Assembly (NCBI GenBank): GCA_035250245.1
Contig: DATFFH010000077.1
Location: forward strand, 1-64,000
Source of the DNA: Luteimonas_C sp035250245
GTDB lineage: Bacteria; Pseudomonadota; Gammaproteobacteria; Xanthomonadales; Xanthomonadaceae
DNA: 64,000 bases
Direction of reading: 5' to 3'
Every line of letters begins with the position of its first letter. Position 1 is the stretch's first letter. Of this stretch, positions 1 through 8,510 are shown piece by piece. Below the pieces are notes generated by a model. That model did not search any database and was not told where the DNA came from. It saw only the letters and a program-made list of their open reading frames with translations. Both the position numbers and the translations under genes were made by a program.

Positions 1-681
1 TCGGCCGGTGCGTTCGTGGCGCCGACGTACACGATCCAGGGCGGCAGCTATCGCAATGTCGGCGCGGCGTTCACCGCGGTGGACAACAAGCTCAGCAGCC
101 TGCAGACGCAGGTCGACAACATCCAGGTCGGCACTTCGCAGGGCAACGTCGCCGATGCCGGGACGTCTGCGGCGGCGAGCCCGTCCACCGAAGCAACAGC
201 GGTCAACGCCACTGCGCCGACGGAGGTCGTTGCCGACGCCGGAGAAGCGCAAACGCAGACCCAGTCGCCAGCAACCGGGAGCCCGGTAGCGATGGCTTCC
301 GCGCCAACCCGCGCCAATGCCGAAAGCGACGTGTCCGCGCAGACGCTGACTTCGGCCCGCAGCTACACCGACCTGCGCTTCAACGCGGTGACCGACGACT
401 TCAACCAATTGCGGATGGATGTCGAAAACCGCTTCGTGAAACAGGACCAGCGCATCGATCGCATGGGTGCGATGGGCGGCGCATTGACCGGCATGGCGAT
501 GAACGCCTCCGGCCTGTCCGGGCGCAACCGCATGGCCGTGGGCGTGGGAGCGCAGGGCGGACGCCAAGCTTGGGCGCTGGGCTATCAGCGCGCGCTCGGA
601 GATCGCGCCAGCGTGTCTTTGGGCGCGGCGTTCTCCGGCAGTGAGAGCACCGTCAGCGGCGGCGCAGGTTTCAGTTGGTAG
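1..681 (+). CDS. YadA-like trimeric autotransporter adhesin, C-terminal part (5' end outside window)
   Basis: The frame is open from base 1, so the gene begins to the left; a GTG at 16 is in frame but has no reason to be the start. The visible part opens with a short TIQGGSYRNVGAAF motif typical of autotransporter stalks, followed by an Ala/Thr/Glu-rich linker (about residues 50-105), a heptad-like segment (SARSYTDLRF to QRIDRM) and a C-terminal anchor of alternating polar and hydrophobic residues rich in Gly, ending in Trp. That order matches the stalk and 4-strand beta-barrel anchor of type Vc secretion proteins, in which three subunits form one 12-strand barrel in the outer membrane. A complete paralogue lies at 14334-16034 on the other strand. 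The family call is firm; the ligand cannot be inferred. Confidence 0.85.
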   Translation, partial: SAGAFVAPTYTIQGGSYRNVGAAFTAVDNKLSSLQTQVDNIQVGTSQGNVADAGTSAAASPSTEATAVNATAPTEVVADAGEAQTQTQSPATGSPVAMASAPTRANAESDVSAQTLTSARSYTDLRFNAVTDDFNQLRMDVENRFVKQDQRIDRMGAMGGALTGMAMNASGLSGRNRMAVGVGAQGGRQAWALGYQRALGDRASVSLGAAFSGSESTVSGGAGFSW

Positions 682-789
682 GCAGCGTCGAGTGTTTCCG
701 AAACGCGAAGGCGCCGGGCCTCCGGTTCCCCCCGAAACGGCGCCCGGCGCCCTTCGCGTCACCTTGAATCCCTGGGAGAGAGCAACGCA

Positions 790-2619
790 ATGAACAGCAA
801 GCCCCGTTATCTGGCCGCCGGCGCCCTGACCGCCGCCGTATTGGTCGCGCTGACCGCCTACGCTTCCGCGAATTCCGGCGGCCGTTCCACCGTCGCCGCA
901 GTCGCCGCGACTTCGGCTTCGTCCGCAACGCCCGCCGCACGCCTGATCCAACAGCGCACGATGCCGATGGCGCGCACCCAAGCCGATACCGGCTACCAGC
1001 GTTTCATCGTCAAGTATCGCGATGGCTCGGCCAGCCGCGGCGCCGCCGCCACGCTCGATCGCGCCAATGCTGCGTTGCGCACCGCCGGCTTCGCGTCGCT
1101 GTCGCTCGCGCCCGTGCGCCGCACCGGCACCGGCGCCGACGTGCTGCGCGCCACGCGCCGGCTCAGTGTTGCCGAATCCGCCGCCTTCCTGCGTCAGCTG
1201 CGCAGCGATCCCGCCGTGCAGTATGCGCAGCCCGACTACATCAAGCAGCGTTACGAAGTGATTCCCGACGATCCTTACTTCGGTCAGCTGCAGTGGGATT
1301 ACAACCATCCTGTCGGCGGCATGAACGCGACCACCGCTTGGGATACGTCGCAGGGCGAAGGCGTGATCGTCGCGGTGCTCGACACCGGCCATGCCGACCA
1401 TAGCGATCTGGACGCGAACCTGGTGCCGGGCTACGACTTCATCCAAGACGAAGCGGTCGCCGGCGACGGCGACGGCCGCGACGACGATGCGCACGATCCG
1501 GGCGATTGGCACGGCCCTTACGCCAGCTCCTGGCACGGCACGCACGTCGCCGGCACCGTGGCGGCGGTGACGAACAACGGCGCGGGTCTGGCCGGCGTCG
1601 CCTACAAGGCGAAAGTGCAGCCGGTGCGCGTGCTGGGCCACGGCGGCGGCTACACCTCCGACATCGCCGATGCGATCGTCTGGTCTTCGGGCGGCAGCGT
1701 CGACGGCGTGCCGGACAACGCGACGCCGGCCGAAGTGCTGAACCTCAGCCTGGGCGGCGACGGATCCTGCGCTCAGGATCCGGTGACGCAAGAAGCGATC
1801 GACGGCGCCATCGAACGCGGCGTCACGGTCGTGGTGGCGGCTGGCAACGACAACCAGGATGCGGCCTACCACTCGCCTGCCAGCTGCATCGGCGTGATCA
1901 CGGTTGGCGCCAACGGCATCGACGGCGCCAAGTCGTGGTTCTCCAACTACGGCGCGACGGTCACGCTGTCGGCGCCGGGCGGCAACGCCACCAGCGGCAA
2001 TTCGCCGGACCATATGTGGATATGGTCGCTGGGCAACAGCGGCAGCGAAGGTCCGGAAAGCGAATCGCTGATCGGCATGATCGGCACTTCGCAGGCCAGC
2101 CCGCACGTGGCCGCGACGGTCGCGCTGATGCAGAGCGCGGCGGTCGCCGCCGGCAAACCGGCGCTGACGCCCGCGCAGATCAAGAAGATCCTGCGCAGCA
2201 CGGCTAAGCCGTTCGCGGTGACGCCGCCGGTCAGCACGCCGCTGGGCGCGGGCATCCTCGACGCCGCCGCGGCGACGCATGCGGCCACGCAGGACGTGAG
2301 CGACGACGAAGCCGAACTGCTCAGCAACCGCGTGCCCGTCACCGGCCTGACCGGCGCCGCGGGCGACGAGTTGCTGTACATGATCGAAGTGCCGGCCGGC
2401 ACCCGCAGCCTCAACCTGCGCAGCTACGGCGGCACCGGCGACGTGTCGCTGTACGTGGCCTACGACGATGTACCCACCACGACCTTGTACGACCGCAAGT
2501 CGGTCAAGCCGGGCAACAGCGAAGCGGTGGTCTACACCAACCCGGCGCCAGGCACCTACTACGTGCGCGTCGTCGGCGTGCAACCCTTCGCCAACGTGAC
2601 GGTGATGGGCGTGTATTGA
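790..2619 (+). CDS. Secreted subtilisin-like serine protease (S8) with C-terminal PPC domain
   Basis: 609 residues. An N-terminal signal peptide (about 1-27, ending AYASA) is followed by a propeptide of about 140 residues and an S8 catalytic domain. The triad is visible: Asp198 in VLDTG, His249 in HGTHVAG and Ser434 in GTSQASPH. The last 90 or so residues (from GLTGAAGDELLY) look like a bacterial pre-peptidase C-terminal beta-sandwich, usually removed during maturation. This layout is that of extracellular proteases of Lysobacter and Xanthomonas that degrade protein outside the cell. The start is supported by GGGAGAG shortly upstream. The gene stands alone and ends in a strong terminator. Being next to an autotransporter fits a cell-surface theme, but no link is shown. 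Confidence 0.93.
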   Translation: MNSKPRYLAAGALTAAVLVALTAYASANSGGRSTVAAVAATSASSATPAARLIQQRTMPMARTQADTGYQRFIVKYRDGSASRGAAATLDRANAALRTAGFASLSLAPVRRTGTGADVLRATRRLSVAESAAFLRQLRSDPAVQYAQPDYIKQRYEVIPDDPYFGQLQWDYNHPVGGMNATTAWDTSQGEGVIVAVLDTGHADHSDLDANLVPGYDFIQDEAVAGDGDGRDDDAHDPGDWHGPYASSWHGTHVAGTVAAVTNNGAGLAGVAYKAKVQPVRVLGHGGGYTSDIADAIVWSSGGSVDGVPDNATPAEVLNLSLGGDGSCAQDPVTQEAIDGAIERGVTVVVAAGNDNQDAAYHSPASCIGVITVGANGIDGAKSWFSNYGATVTLSAPGGNATSGNSPDHMWIWSLGNSGSEGPESESLIGMIGTSQASPHVAATVALMQSAAVAAGKPALTPAQIKKILRSTAKPFAVTPPVSTPLGAGILDAAAATHAATQDVSDDEAELLSNRVPVTGLTGAAGDELLYMIEVPAGTRSLNLRSYGGTGDVSLYVAYDDVPTTTLYDRKSVKPGNSEAVVYTNPAPGTYYVRVVGVQPFANVTVMGVY

Positions 2620-2649
2620 TCCAGTTTGGCGACCGATAATCTCGGTTTC

Positions 2650-2681
2650 GAGGAGGCGAGCGTTTCGCCTCCTCTTTTTTT
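2650..2681 (+). terminator. Rho-independent terminator of the S8 protease gene
   Basis: Perfect 9-bp stem (2650-2658 with 2666-2674), 7-nt loop and a run of seven T, starting 30 nt after the protease stop codon. Confidence 0.9.
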
Positions 2682-2783
2682 GCCTGCGAAATCCCTTGCG
2701 GGGTTTGGCCTGCGCTCCGTGCGATTTTCGTCTGGATCAAGCCGCCCGTGTTTTTGGCGGTTCCATCCTGCCCAGGAGAACGC

Positions 2784-3037
2784 ATGAAGGTCTTCGCGAT
2801 CCTATCGCTGTCCGCCGCATTCGCATCGGCTCCGTCGCTCTCTTCCGCGCAACGGAGCCGTCCCCATTTCCGGCGACGCGTACCGATCAACCGCACATGC
2901 TGCCGCGCAACTGCGAGCCGGTAGGCAGCGGAATAGAGGAATGCACCTACGACGTCGAGTGCTGGGAAGACGACGCGCAGATGATGAGCGTCTGCAGGAA
3001 GATCACCATCTACAAGCCCGAAGCCGGCGAACCTTGA
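2784..3037 (+). pseudogene. Small secreted protein, apparently frameshifted
   Basis: A well-placed AGGAGA precedes an ATG at 2784 that opens a clean signal peptide (MKVFAILSLSAAFASAP to SSAQ), but this frame runs into basic sequence and stops after 46 codons. Another frame, with no signal of its own, continues from about 2860 with protein-like sequence (TEPSPFPATRTDQPH, then a Cys-containing acidic tail ending EAGEP) to the TGA at 3035-3037. Joining the two near 2855-2865 gives a secreted protein of about 84 residues. This is either a real indel, which would make it a pseudogene, or a sequence error. The product is unknown. Its 3' end overlaps the end of the convergent peptidase gene. Confidence 0.55.
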
Positions 3038-4095
3038 CCGGCCAAAGTGGCCGCCAGTCGCTGGTCCCACAAGGGCAATGATGCGGTCCGGCTGCGGTTC
3101 TGCATCCGGGCCGCTTCATTGTACGTAGCGAGCAACTGGCGTGGATCGCAGAACGCGTCGATCGCACGTTCTCGCCCGAACTGAACTTCGATTGTGGTCG
3201 CCATTTTCCAACCGACCGTGTACCAAGGGCCTTGCACGCCGAAATAACCCATCATCTTCTTGTCGATCGCGGCATCATCGCCGGCCTTGCCGTCGAGCAC
3301 GCTCAGGAAGAAAGCGTTCTGCTCGGCCATGAGCGCATCAACCCGCGCGATGTTCGCATCCCACTCGGCGCGTTCCTTCGCGGAACTGACGGAGTGCGGG
3401 TGGGTGTCCGGGTTGCCCGCCGCGGCCAGCATCGCCAAGCCTTCGCCGTAGGCCGACATCCAGGTGCTCAATTTCGCCGCCGGTCCGGAGGTCTTGCTTT
3501 TCGGCGCCGGGCAAGACGAGCCCATGCCGATGTGATGCAGTTCGTGCGAGAGCGTATTGCGCGCTTTCGCGCCGGGCACTTCGGGATCGAGATAGAGGAA
3601 GATGGCCGGATCCTTGGCGAGATCGAAGACGAAAGAGTTTGGCTTCGGCTTGACCATCGGGAATACGGTCGCCTTCAGGCGCGCGCCGACCGGCAAATAA
3701 GCCAGTGCCGCGCGCGCGGACGCGGCGATGGGTTGCGAGCTCCAGTCCTGCAGCGTCCGTCGCAAAGCCTCGATTTGCTGCGGCGTGCGCGGCATTTCAA
3801 GGAAAGACTTGAACTCGGCGTCGGTGAAGGCGCGCCCCATCGCTGCTTCGCGATCTTTCAAGCGCCGATAGCCGGAGGTGGCGAACAGGGCCCGCCAATC
3901 CGCTTCGCCCACCGTTTCGCCGGCGGCGCGCTTGCCGAGGATCGACAGCGCAGCATCGGCCTGCGCCCGATCGAATTTCACGTCCGGCGTATCGTTCCAG
4001 GCGAGCGTCGGCGACGCGACGAGCGCCAGAACTATCAAGCTGCGGCCGACGAATCGGGCCAGGGGCGCCTCCGCGCGGGTGGACTGCCTGGACAT
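3010..4095 (-). CDS. Exported HExxH peptidase-like protein (DUF5700-like)
   Basis: 361 residues from the ATG at 4095, chosen because a hydrophobic export segment (SLIVLALVASPTLAW) follows it directly; the frame is open further upstream but that sequence is not protein-like. The centre holds HELHH (His184, Glu185, His188), a zinc-binding HExxH motif, followed about 35 residues later by a Glu in AYGEGLAML that could be a third ligand. This arrangement resembles the putative Zn-dependent peptidases grouped as DUF5700. Substrate is unknown; a periplasmic or surface location is inferred from the leader. It lies 71 nt downstream of an alpha/beta hydrolase on the same strand and may be co-transcribed with it. 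Confidence 0.7.
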   Translation of the reverse strand: MSRQSTRAEAPLARFVGRSLIVLALVASPTLAWNDTPDVKFDRAQADAALSILGKRAAGETVGEADWRALFATSGYRRLKDREAAMGRAFTDAEFKSFLEMPRTPQQIEALRRTLQDWSSQPIAASARAALAYLPVGARLKATVFPMVKPKPNSFVFDLAKDPAIFLYLDPEVPGAKARNTLSHELHHIGMGSSCPAPKSKTSGPAAKLSTWMSAYGEGLAMLAAAGNPDTHPHSVSSAKERAEWDANIARVDALMAEQNAFFLSVLDGKAGDDAAIDKKMMGYFGVQGPWYTVGWKMATTIEVQFGRERAIDAFCDPRQLLATYNEAARMQNRSRTASLPLWDQRLAATLAGQGSPASGL

Positions 4096-4166
4096 GGATG
4101 CGTCCGGGCCGCAGAAGGTCGCAATGCGCGGCGTCGCTGGCGACGTTGCGGGCGTGCCGCCGTGGC

Positions 4167-5180
4167 TTACTGTGTCAAGGCCCTCAGGAGAGCCGAGTTG
4201 AAACGCTCGGGTGCTTCCACCTGCGGCGAGTGGCCGAGGTCTCCGAATTCGACCAGATCGGATCGTGGGATCAAGCGAGCCGCGCGTTTTCCCAGAGCGG
4301 GATAGTCGCCGAGGCGTTTCGCCAATTCGGGCGGGAGCAGCGCCTTGTCCACGGCGGTCGCGTCGCGTTGTCCGATCAACAGCGTCGTCGGTACCCGGAT
4401 GCGCGGGAATTCGTACAGCACCGGCTGGTTGTACACCATGTCCGAAGTCAGCGCCTGGTTCCAGGCCACCGCTTCCTTGCCGGGCCCTGCGTACATGCCG
4501 GCCAGCATCGCCGCCCAGCGTTCGTATTCGGGCTTCCATTCTCCGTGGTAGTAAGTGCTTTGCTGGTATTTGCGGATGCTTTCATAGCCGGAATTCAGTT
4601 CGGCCGCGTACTTGGCGTCCACGTTGCGCCAAGGCACGCCCTCGGCCCGCCAGTCTTCCAGTCCGATCGGATTGACCAGCACCAGGCGCTCTGTTTCCTG
4701 CGGATACTGCAAGGCATAGCGAGCGGCCAGCATGCCGCCCATCGAATGGCCTACGACGATCGCGCGTTCGATGCCTAATTTGCGCAGCAGCGCATGCGTA
4801 TTGTCGGCCAACTGGCCGAAAGTGAATTGATACCGTTCTGGTTTGCTCGATTTGCAGAAGCCGATCTGGTCGGGCGCGACCACTCGGAAGCCGGCGCCGT
4901 TCAGTGCGGCGATCGCCGATTCCCAGGTCGCGGCGCAGAAGTTCTTGCCGTGCAGCAACACGACCACGCGGCCGTTGGCTTGAACGGTCGGAGCGGCGTC
5001 CATGTAAGCCATATCCAACGGTTGCCGCTGCGATTCGAACGCGAAACGCTGGACCGGGTGGGGATAATCGAAACCTTCCAACTGCGCGCCGTACGACGGC
5101 CTGTCAGCGGCGAGTGCGGCGTGCGGGGCCGATAGCGCAGCCAAAATCCAGCCTGCGATTGCCGGGAGTCGAAGGTTCAT
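4167..5180 (-). CDS. Exported alpha/beta hydrolase
   Basis: 337 residues with a signal peptide (MNLRLPAIAGWILAALSAPH to ALAA). The alpha/beta hydrolase fold is shown by VVLLHGKNFC (oxyanion region), the nucleophile elbow GHSMGG (Ser146) and a late His in DLGHSPQVEAP; an Asp after LLIGQR is the likely acid residue. The family covers esterases, haloalkane dehalogenase relatives and epoxide hydrolase relatives, so the substrate is not predictable. It is the upstream gene of a possible two-gene unit with the HExxH peptidase and lies 80 nt from the next hydrolase gene, also on this strand. Confidence 0.8.
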   Translation of the reverse strand: MNLRLPAIAGWILAALSAPHAALAADRPSYGAQLEGFDYPHPVQRFAFESQRQPLDMAYMDAAPTVQANGRVVVLLHGKNFCAATWESAIAALNGAGFRVVAPDQIGFCKSSKPERYQFTFGQLADNTHALLRKLGIERAIVVGHSMGGMLAARYALQYPQETERLVLVNPIGLEDWRAEGVPWRNVDAKYAAELNSGYESIRKYQQSTYYHGEWKPEYERWAAMLAGMYAGPGKEAVAWNQALTSDMVYNQPVLYEFPRIRVPTTLLIGQRDATAVDKALLPPELAKRLGDYPALGKRAARLIPRSDLVEFGDLGHSPQVEAPERFNSALLRALTQ

Positions 5181-5260
5181 ATCATTTCCTCGAACGCCTG
5201 ACGCGATTCTGGGATTCTAGCGCGGCATCGTGGCGCAAGGCCCGCACAGCGGTGCGACGT

Positions 5261-5929
5261 CTATTTCACGGCTGCAGCGCATTCGAGCGGTTTGGCCTGC
5301 AGCAGGAAATGCGGACCTTCGATTTCTATGCAGACCGCGTTGCGGCTGAGGTCGCGGATCGCCCGCCAGCCAGCGTCGCCGATCAGGCGGTCGCGGCTGG
5401 GTTTCAGATAGAGCAGAGGACAATCGATCTGCGGAATCAGGCGGGTCACATCGACGTCCGCCACGGCGCTTAGGCGCGCACGCATCGCCCCCGCGCTCAC
5501 GTTGCGCACGGCATCGCGAACGCGCCGCGCCCAATCGCGCGTGGACCAGCGGCCCATCAGCCAGGGCATCGCCAAGCCGACCGGCAGTTTGGTCGATGGA
5601 AACGTGCGCAGGATCGCTTCGAACGCTCGCAACATCGGCGACTTCGGCACTTTAGCGAAAGAAGCGCACAGCACCAAGCCAATCAGGCCTTCGGGTTTCC
5701 TCGCCGCCAACTCGATCGCGATCGGGCCGGAGAAGGATTCCGCGATCAGCAGGAAGGGTTCGTCGCGCGGCAGGCGTTCTGCCGCGAGCTCGGTCAAGGC
5801 GGCGTAATCGAGCGCGACTTCGTTCGGATAAGCCACGACAATCGCCTCGAATTCAGGCGCCAGCGCCACGGCGAACTCCGTCAACAGTTCGCCAGTGCCG
5901 TCCATGCCGGGCAGCAGCACCGCACGCAT
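5261..5929 (-). CDS. Alpha/beta hydrolase, cytoplasmic type
   Basis: 222 residues, no signal peptide. It starts MRAVLLPGMDGTG, where the Gly-rich turn fits the oxyanion loop, and has an unusual nucleophile elbow AESFSGP in place of the common GHSxGG. A late Asp (KPSRDRLIGDAG) and His (EGPHFLLQ) complete a plausible triad. Short hydrolases of this type (Hydrolase_4 / thioesterase-like) are common in Xanthomonadaceae. Substrate unknown. It lies upstream of the exported hydrolase on the same strand with an 80-nt gap. Confidence 0.7.
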   Translation of the reverse strand: MRAVLLPGMDGTGELLTEFAVALAPEFEAIVVAYPNEVALDYAALTELAAERLPRDEPFLLIAESFSGPIAIELAARKPEGLIGLVLCASFAKVPKSPMLRAFEAILRTFPSTKLPVGLAMPWLMGRWSTRDWARRVRDAVRNVSAGAMRARLSAVADVDVTRLIPQIDCPLLYLKPSRDRLIGDAGWRAIRDLSRNAVCIEIEGPHFLLQAKPLECAAAVK

Positions 5930-6366
5930 CAGGCCGCCCGTCGCGAAAGCGCACGCTGATGAGAAGCCGGAATAGTGGATCGCATGGTGACCTCTGCGCC
6001 GCTGATGAGTCGTGAAAGTATTGTCACATCATTGCGGCATTCATGCCGTGATCCCGGCAGACCGTCTTGAGCTCCGGGATGGTGGTTTTCAAGCGCCTGC
6101 AGGGGCTGTCGTGCGGGGCCATTGGCTCGAGCGGCTGGTGGCTAGCTCGTGGAAAGTCATGTCCGAGAACGCGGGCGAAAGAGCATATGGCAGCCGAGCG
6201 AAGGATCAGCAAACGATTTATATGCCGCATCACTACTCCGAGAAAGGCGTCCAGGTCGTTGGCAAGACCTTAGGGCGTCTGCACATGGCCATACGTCTGT
6301 ATTTTTTTCGTCTAGGGATATGCCTGTTTTCGAAGACAGGCTTTTAATCAAACCAAGGGCATCCAG
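5930..6366. other. 437-nt stretch without a convincing gene
   Basis: Several short open frames exist on both strands but none has a ribosome-binding site together with protein-like sequence. One minus-strand frame ends in a segment faintly like the helix-turn-helix of IS3-type OrfA proteins (VCRDHGMN), too weak to call. The stretch should hold the promoters for the flanking divergent genes, and a terminator-like hairpin at 6322-6345. Confidence 0.6.
6322..6345 (+). terminator. Terminator-like hairpin upstream of a small secreted protein gene
   Basis: Ten-base arms GCCTGTTTTC and GAAGACAGGC pair with one G-U and no unpaired loop drawn between them, followed by TTTT. It points along the + strand and lies 22 nt before the next start codon, so it may end an upstream small transcript or act as an attenuator. 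Confidence 0.5.
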
Positions 6367-6636
6367 ATGAAACACATCTATGCGTTGTTGGCTGCAGTGA
6401 TTGCGATGACCGGTACCGCCCATGCGGGGGGTAGAATCAGTTCGAACTTCGTGGTGCCTCTGCCGGCTCTGCCGGCTCGCACGAACCTCCCTGAGCGACC
6501 GGGGATGCAAACGCGGGAAGGCGATTACAGTTTTTGCGATGACAGCGGGTGTTATGAACGCAGATGCTGGCACTCGGAACTGTATAAGCAAAGCATTTGC
6601 GTCGATTCCCCTCCCCAGGATCAAAGCGATCCCTGA
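6367..6636 (+). CDS. Small secreted cysteine-containing protein, unknown function
   Basis: 89 residues with a good signal peptide (MKHIYALLAAVIAMTGTAHAG). The mature part of about 69 residues has four Cys (CDDSGC, RRC, SIC) spaced for two disulfides, and is rich in Pro and charged residues. I do not recognise the family. It stands alone between a hairpin and the convergent sdaA gene. Small disulfide-rich exported proteins can be inhibitors, toxins or envelope factors; nothing here decides. Confidence 0.65.
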   Translation: MKHIYALLAAVIAMTGTAHAGGRISSNFVVPLPALPARTNLPERPGMQTREGDYSFCDDSGCYERRCWHSELYKQSICVDSPPQDQSDP

Positions 6637-6728
6637 AGTCGAAAGATCAAGACGCTCTAAGGTCCGCTTGGCGTAGGCAGGTCTTGGGACCGGGGGCTAT
6701 TGTCGCCGGTCAGGCCAGAAAGGCGATC

Positions 6729-8111
6729 TCAGCACTCGATCACGTTCACCGCCAACCCGCCGCGCGACGTTTCCTTGTACTTGTCTTGCATATCGCGCCC
6801 GGTGTCGCGCATGGTCTTGATGACCTTGTCCAGCGACACCTTGTGCTTGCCGTCGCCGCGCTGGGCCATGCGCGCGGCGTTGATGGCCTTCACCGCGCCC
6901 ATCGCGTTGCGTTCGATGCACGGGATCTGGACCAGACCGCCGATCGGGTCGCAGGTCAGGCCCAAGTTGTGCTCCATGCCAATCTCGGCCGCGTTTTCGA
7001 TCTGGCCGGTCGAGCCGCCGAGCGCGGCGACCAGGCCGCCGGCCGCCATCGAACAGGCCACGCCGACTTCGCCCTGGCAGCCGACTTCGGCACCGCTGAT
7101 CGAAGCGTTTTCCTTGTACAGGATGCCGATCGCCGCGGCGGTCAGCAGGAAATCGAACACGCCTTGCTCGTTCGCGGCCGGGCAGAAGCGGTCGTAGTAA
7201 TGCAGCACGGCGGGAATGATGCCGGCCGCGCCATTGGTCGGCGCGGTGACCACGCGTCCGCCGGCGGCGTTCTCTTCGTTCACGGCGAGCGCGTACAGAT
7301 TCACCCAGTCGAGCACGGTGAGCGGATCGCGCATCGCCGCTTCCGGCCGCGACGACAGTTCGGCGTTCAGCGCCGGCGCACGCCGCGACACATGCAGACC
7401 ACCGGGCAAGGTGCCGCTTTCGCGGATGCCGCGCGCCACGCAGCTTTGCATCGCCTTCCAGATTTCGCGTAGACCGTGGCGGATTTCGTCTTCGCTACGC
7501 CACGCCTTTTCGTTGGCGAACATCAATTGCGCGATCGTCAATCCGCTGCGCTCCGCTTGCGCCAGCAGTTCGTCGCCGCTGTGGAACGGGTAGGGCAGTT
7601 CGGTGGTGTCGGCGACGATGCGGTCTTCGGCGGCTTCGTCCTGGTTGACCACGAAGCCGCCTCCGACCGAGTAATAGTCGCGGGTGGCGATTTCGGCGTC
7701 GTCGGCGTCGTAGGCGGTGAAGCGCATGCCGTTGGTGTGGTAAGGCAGCTTCTGGCGCTTGTTCATCACCAGATCGCGTTTTTCGTCGAAGGTGATCTCG
7801 TGCTGGCCGTGCAGACGGATCTTCTTCTGGCCGCGGATGCGTTCCAGTGCGGCGGGAATGATGTCCGGGTCGATCTGGTTCGGCCAATGGCCTTCCAATC
7901 CCATCAGCACCGCCTTGTCGGTGCCGTGGCCGCGGCCGGTCAGCGCGAGCGAACCGAACACCTCCGCGCGAACCCGCGCCACGTCTTGCAAACGGCCGGA
8001 TTCGACCAGCCATTTTTCGACGAAGCGCGCCGCGGCGCGCATCGGCCCGACGGTATGCGAGGAGCTCGGCCCGATGCCGATCTTGAACAAGTCGAAGGTG
8101 CTGACGGCCAT
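6729..8111 (-). CDS. sdaA: L-serine ammonia-lyase (L-serine dehydratase, 4Fe-4S)
   Basis: 460 residues, the usual length of single-chain bacterial L-serine dehydratases. The enzyme deaminates L-serine to pyruvate and ammonia with an oxygen-sensitive iron-sulfur cluster. The start MAVSTFDLFKIGIGPSSSHT is the family signature (beta domain), and the alpha-domain motifs VVTAPTNGAAGIIPAVLHYY and GCQGEVGVACSMAAGGL follow in order, carrying the Cys ligand region. It is divergent from the glutaredoxin-like gene with 48 nt between the starts, so promoters must overlap. Confidence 0.95.
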   Translation of the reverse strand: MAVSTFDLFKIGIGPSSSHTVGPMRAAARFVEKWLVESGRLQDVARVRAEVFGSLALTGRGHGTDKAVLMGLEGHWPNQIDPDIIPAALERIRGQKKIRLHGQHEITFDEKRDLVMNKRQKLPYHTNGMRFTAYDADDAEIATRDYYSVGGGFVVNQDEAAEDRIVADTTELPYPFHSGDELLAQAERSGLTIAQLMFANEKAWRSEDEIRHGLREIWKAMQSCVARGIRESGTLPGGLHVSRRAPALNAELSSRPEAAMRDPLTVLDWVNLYALAVNEENAAGGRVVTAPTNGAAGIIPAVLHYYDRFCPAANEQGVFDFLLTAAAIGILYKENASISGAEVGCQGEVGVACSMAAGGLVAALGGSTGQIENAAEIGMEHNLGLTCDPIGGLVQIPCIERNAMGAVKAINAARMAQRGDGKHKVSLDKVIKTMRDTGRDMQDKYKETSRGGLAVNVIEC

Positions 8112-8159
8112 GCCGCTATTCTATGCCTTATCCGCATACGACAACGGCCCGGACTCGCG

Positions 8160-8384
8160 ATGCCGCTCACCCTCTACCAACGCGACGATTGCCCGCTCTG
8201 CGACCGGGCGCTGGCCGTTCTGGCCGAAGCGCGCGCGCCTGAATTCGATACCGTATGGATCGACGAGAACGAGGCGTTGGAAGCCCGGTATGGTCATCGT
8301 GTGCCGGTATTGCGGGATGCGAACGGGCGCGAGCTCGAATGGCCGTTCGACGCCGCGGCTGTGCGAGCCTTCCTTGCTTTGTAG
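8160..8384 (+). CDS. Glutaredoxin-like thiol-disulfide protein
   Basis: 74 residues starting at the ATG at 8160; the frame is open for hundreds of bases upstream but that is the shadow of sdaA. It begins LTLYQRDDCPLCD, with the redox pair in CPLC at the end of strand 1, and has the cis-Pro region HRVPVLRD later. This is the compact thioredoxin-fold family (DUF836/YfhL-like glutaredoxins) common in Xanthomonadaceae, probably reducing disulfides in the cytoplasm. Its stop TAG (8382-8384) is part of the GTAG head of repeat B1, so the gene end is made of repeat DNA. Confidence 0.85.
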   Translation: MPLTLYQRDDCPLCDRALAVLAEARAPEFDTVWIDENEALEARYGHRVPVLRDANGRELEWPFDAAAVRAFLAL

Positions 8385-8510
8385 GGTGGGTCTTGGCCCA
8401 CCATTACCAACTTCCTAATGCGACATTAATTTCCGACGAAGCGAGCATCCTTCGCCAGAATTTCGCGAACGCCGGCGGCATGGCGACGGCGGGCCAAGGC
8501 CCACCCCTAC
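8381..8510. repeat. Repeat B copy 1 (GTAGGGTGGG...CCCACCCCTAC)
   Basis: About 130 bp with inverted ends GTAGGGTGGGTCTTGGCCCA and its near-complement at 8491-8510. Both ends supply the stop codons of the convergent glutaredoxin-like gene and yceI gene. Confidence 0.9.

Noticed and set aside
2650..2681. S8 protease terminator as part of a repeat family
   Set aside because: The stem sequence is not found in other repeats of the window and has a normal T-run, so it is a simple terminator.
6024..6233. Possible IS3-type OrfA remnant (VCRDHGMN)
   Set aside because: The resemblance covers fewer than ten residues and there are no inverted ends or second frame.
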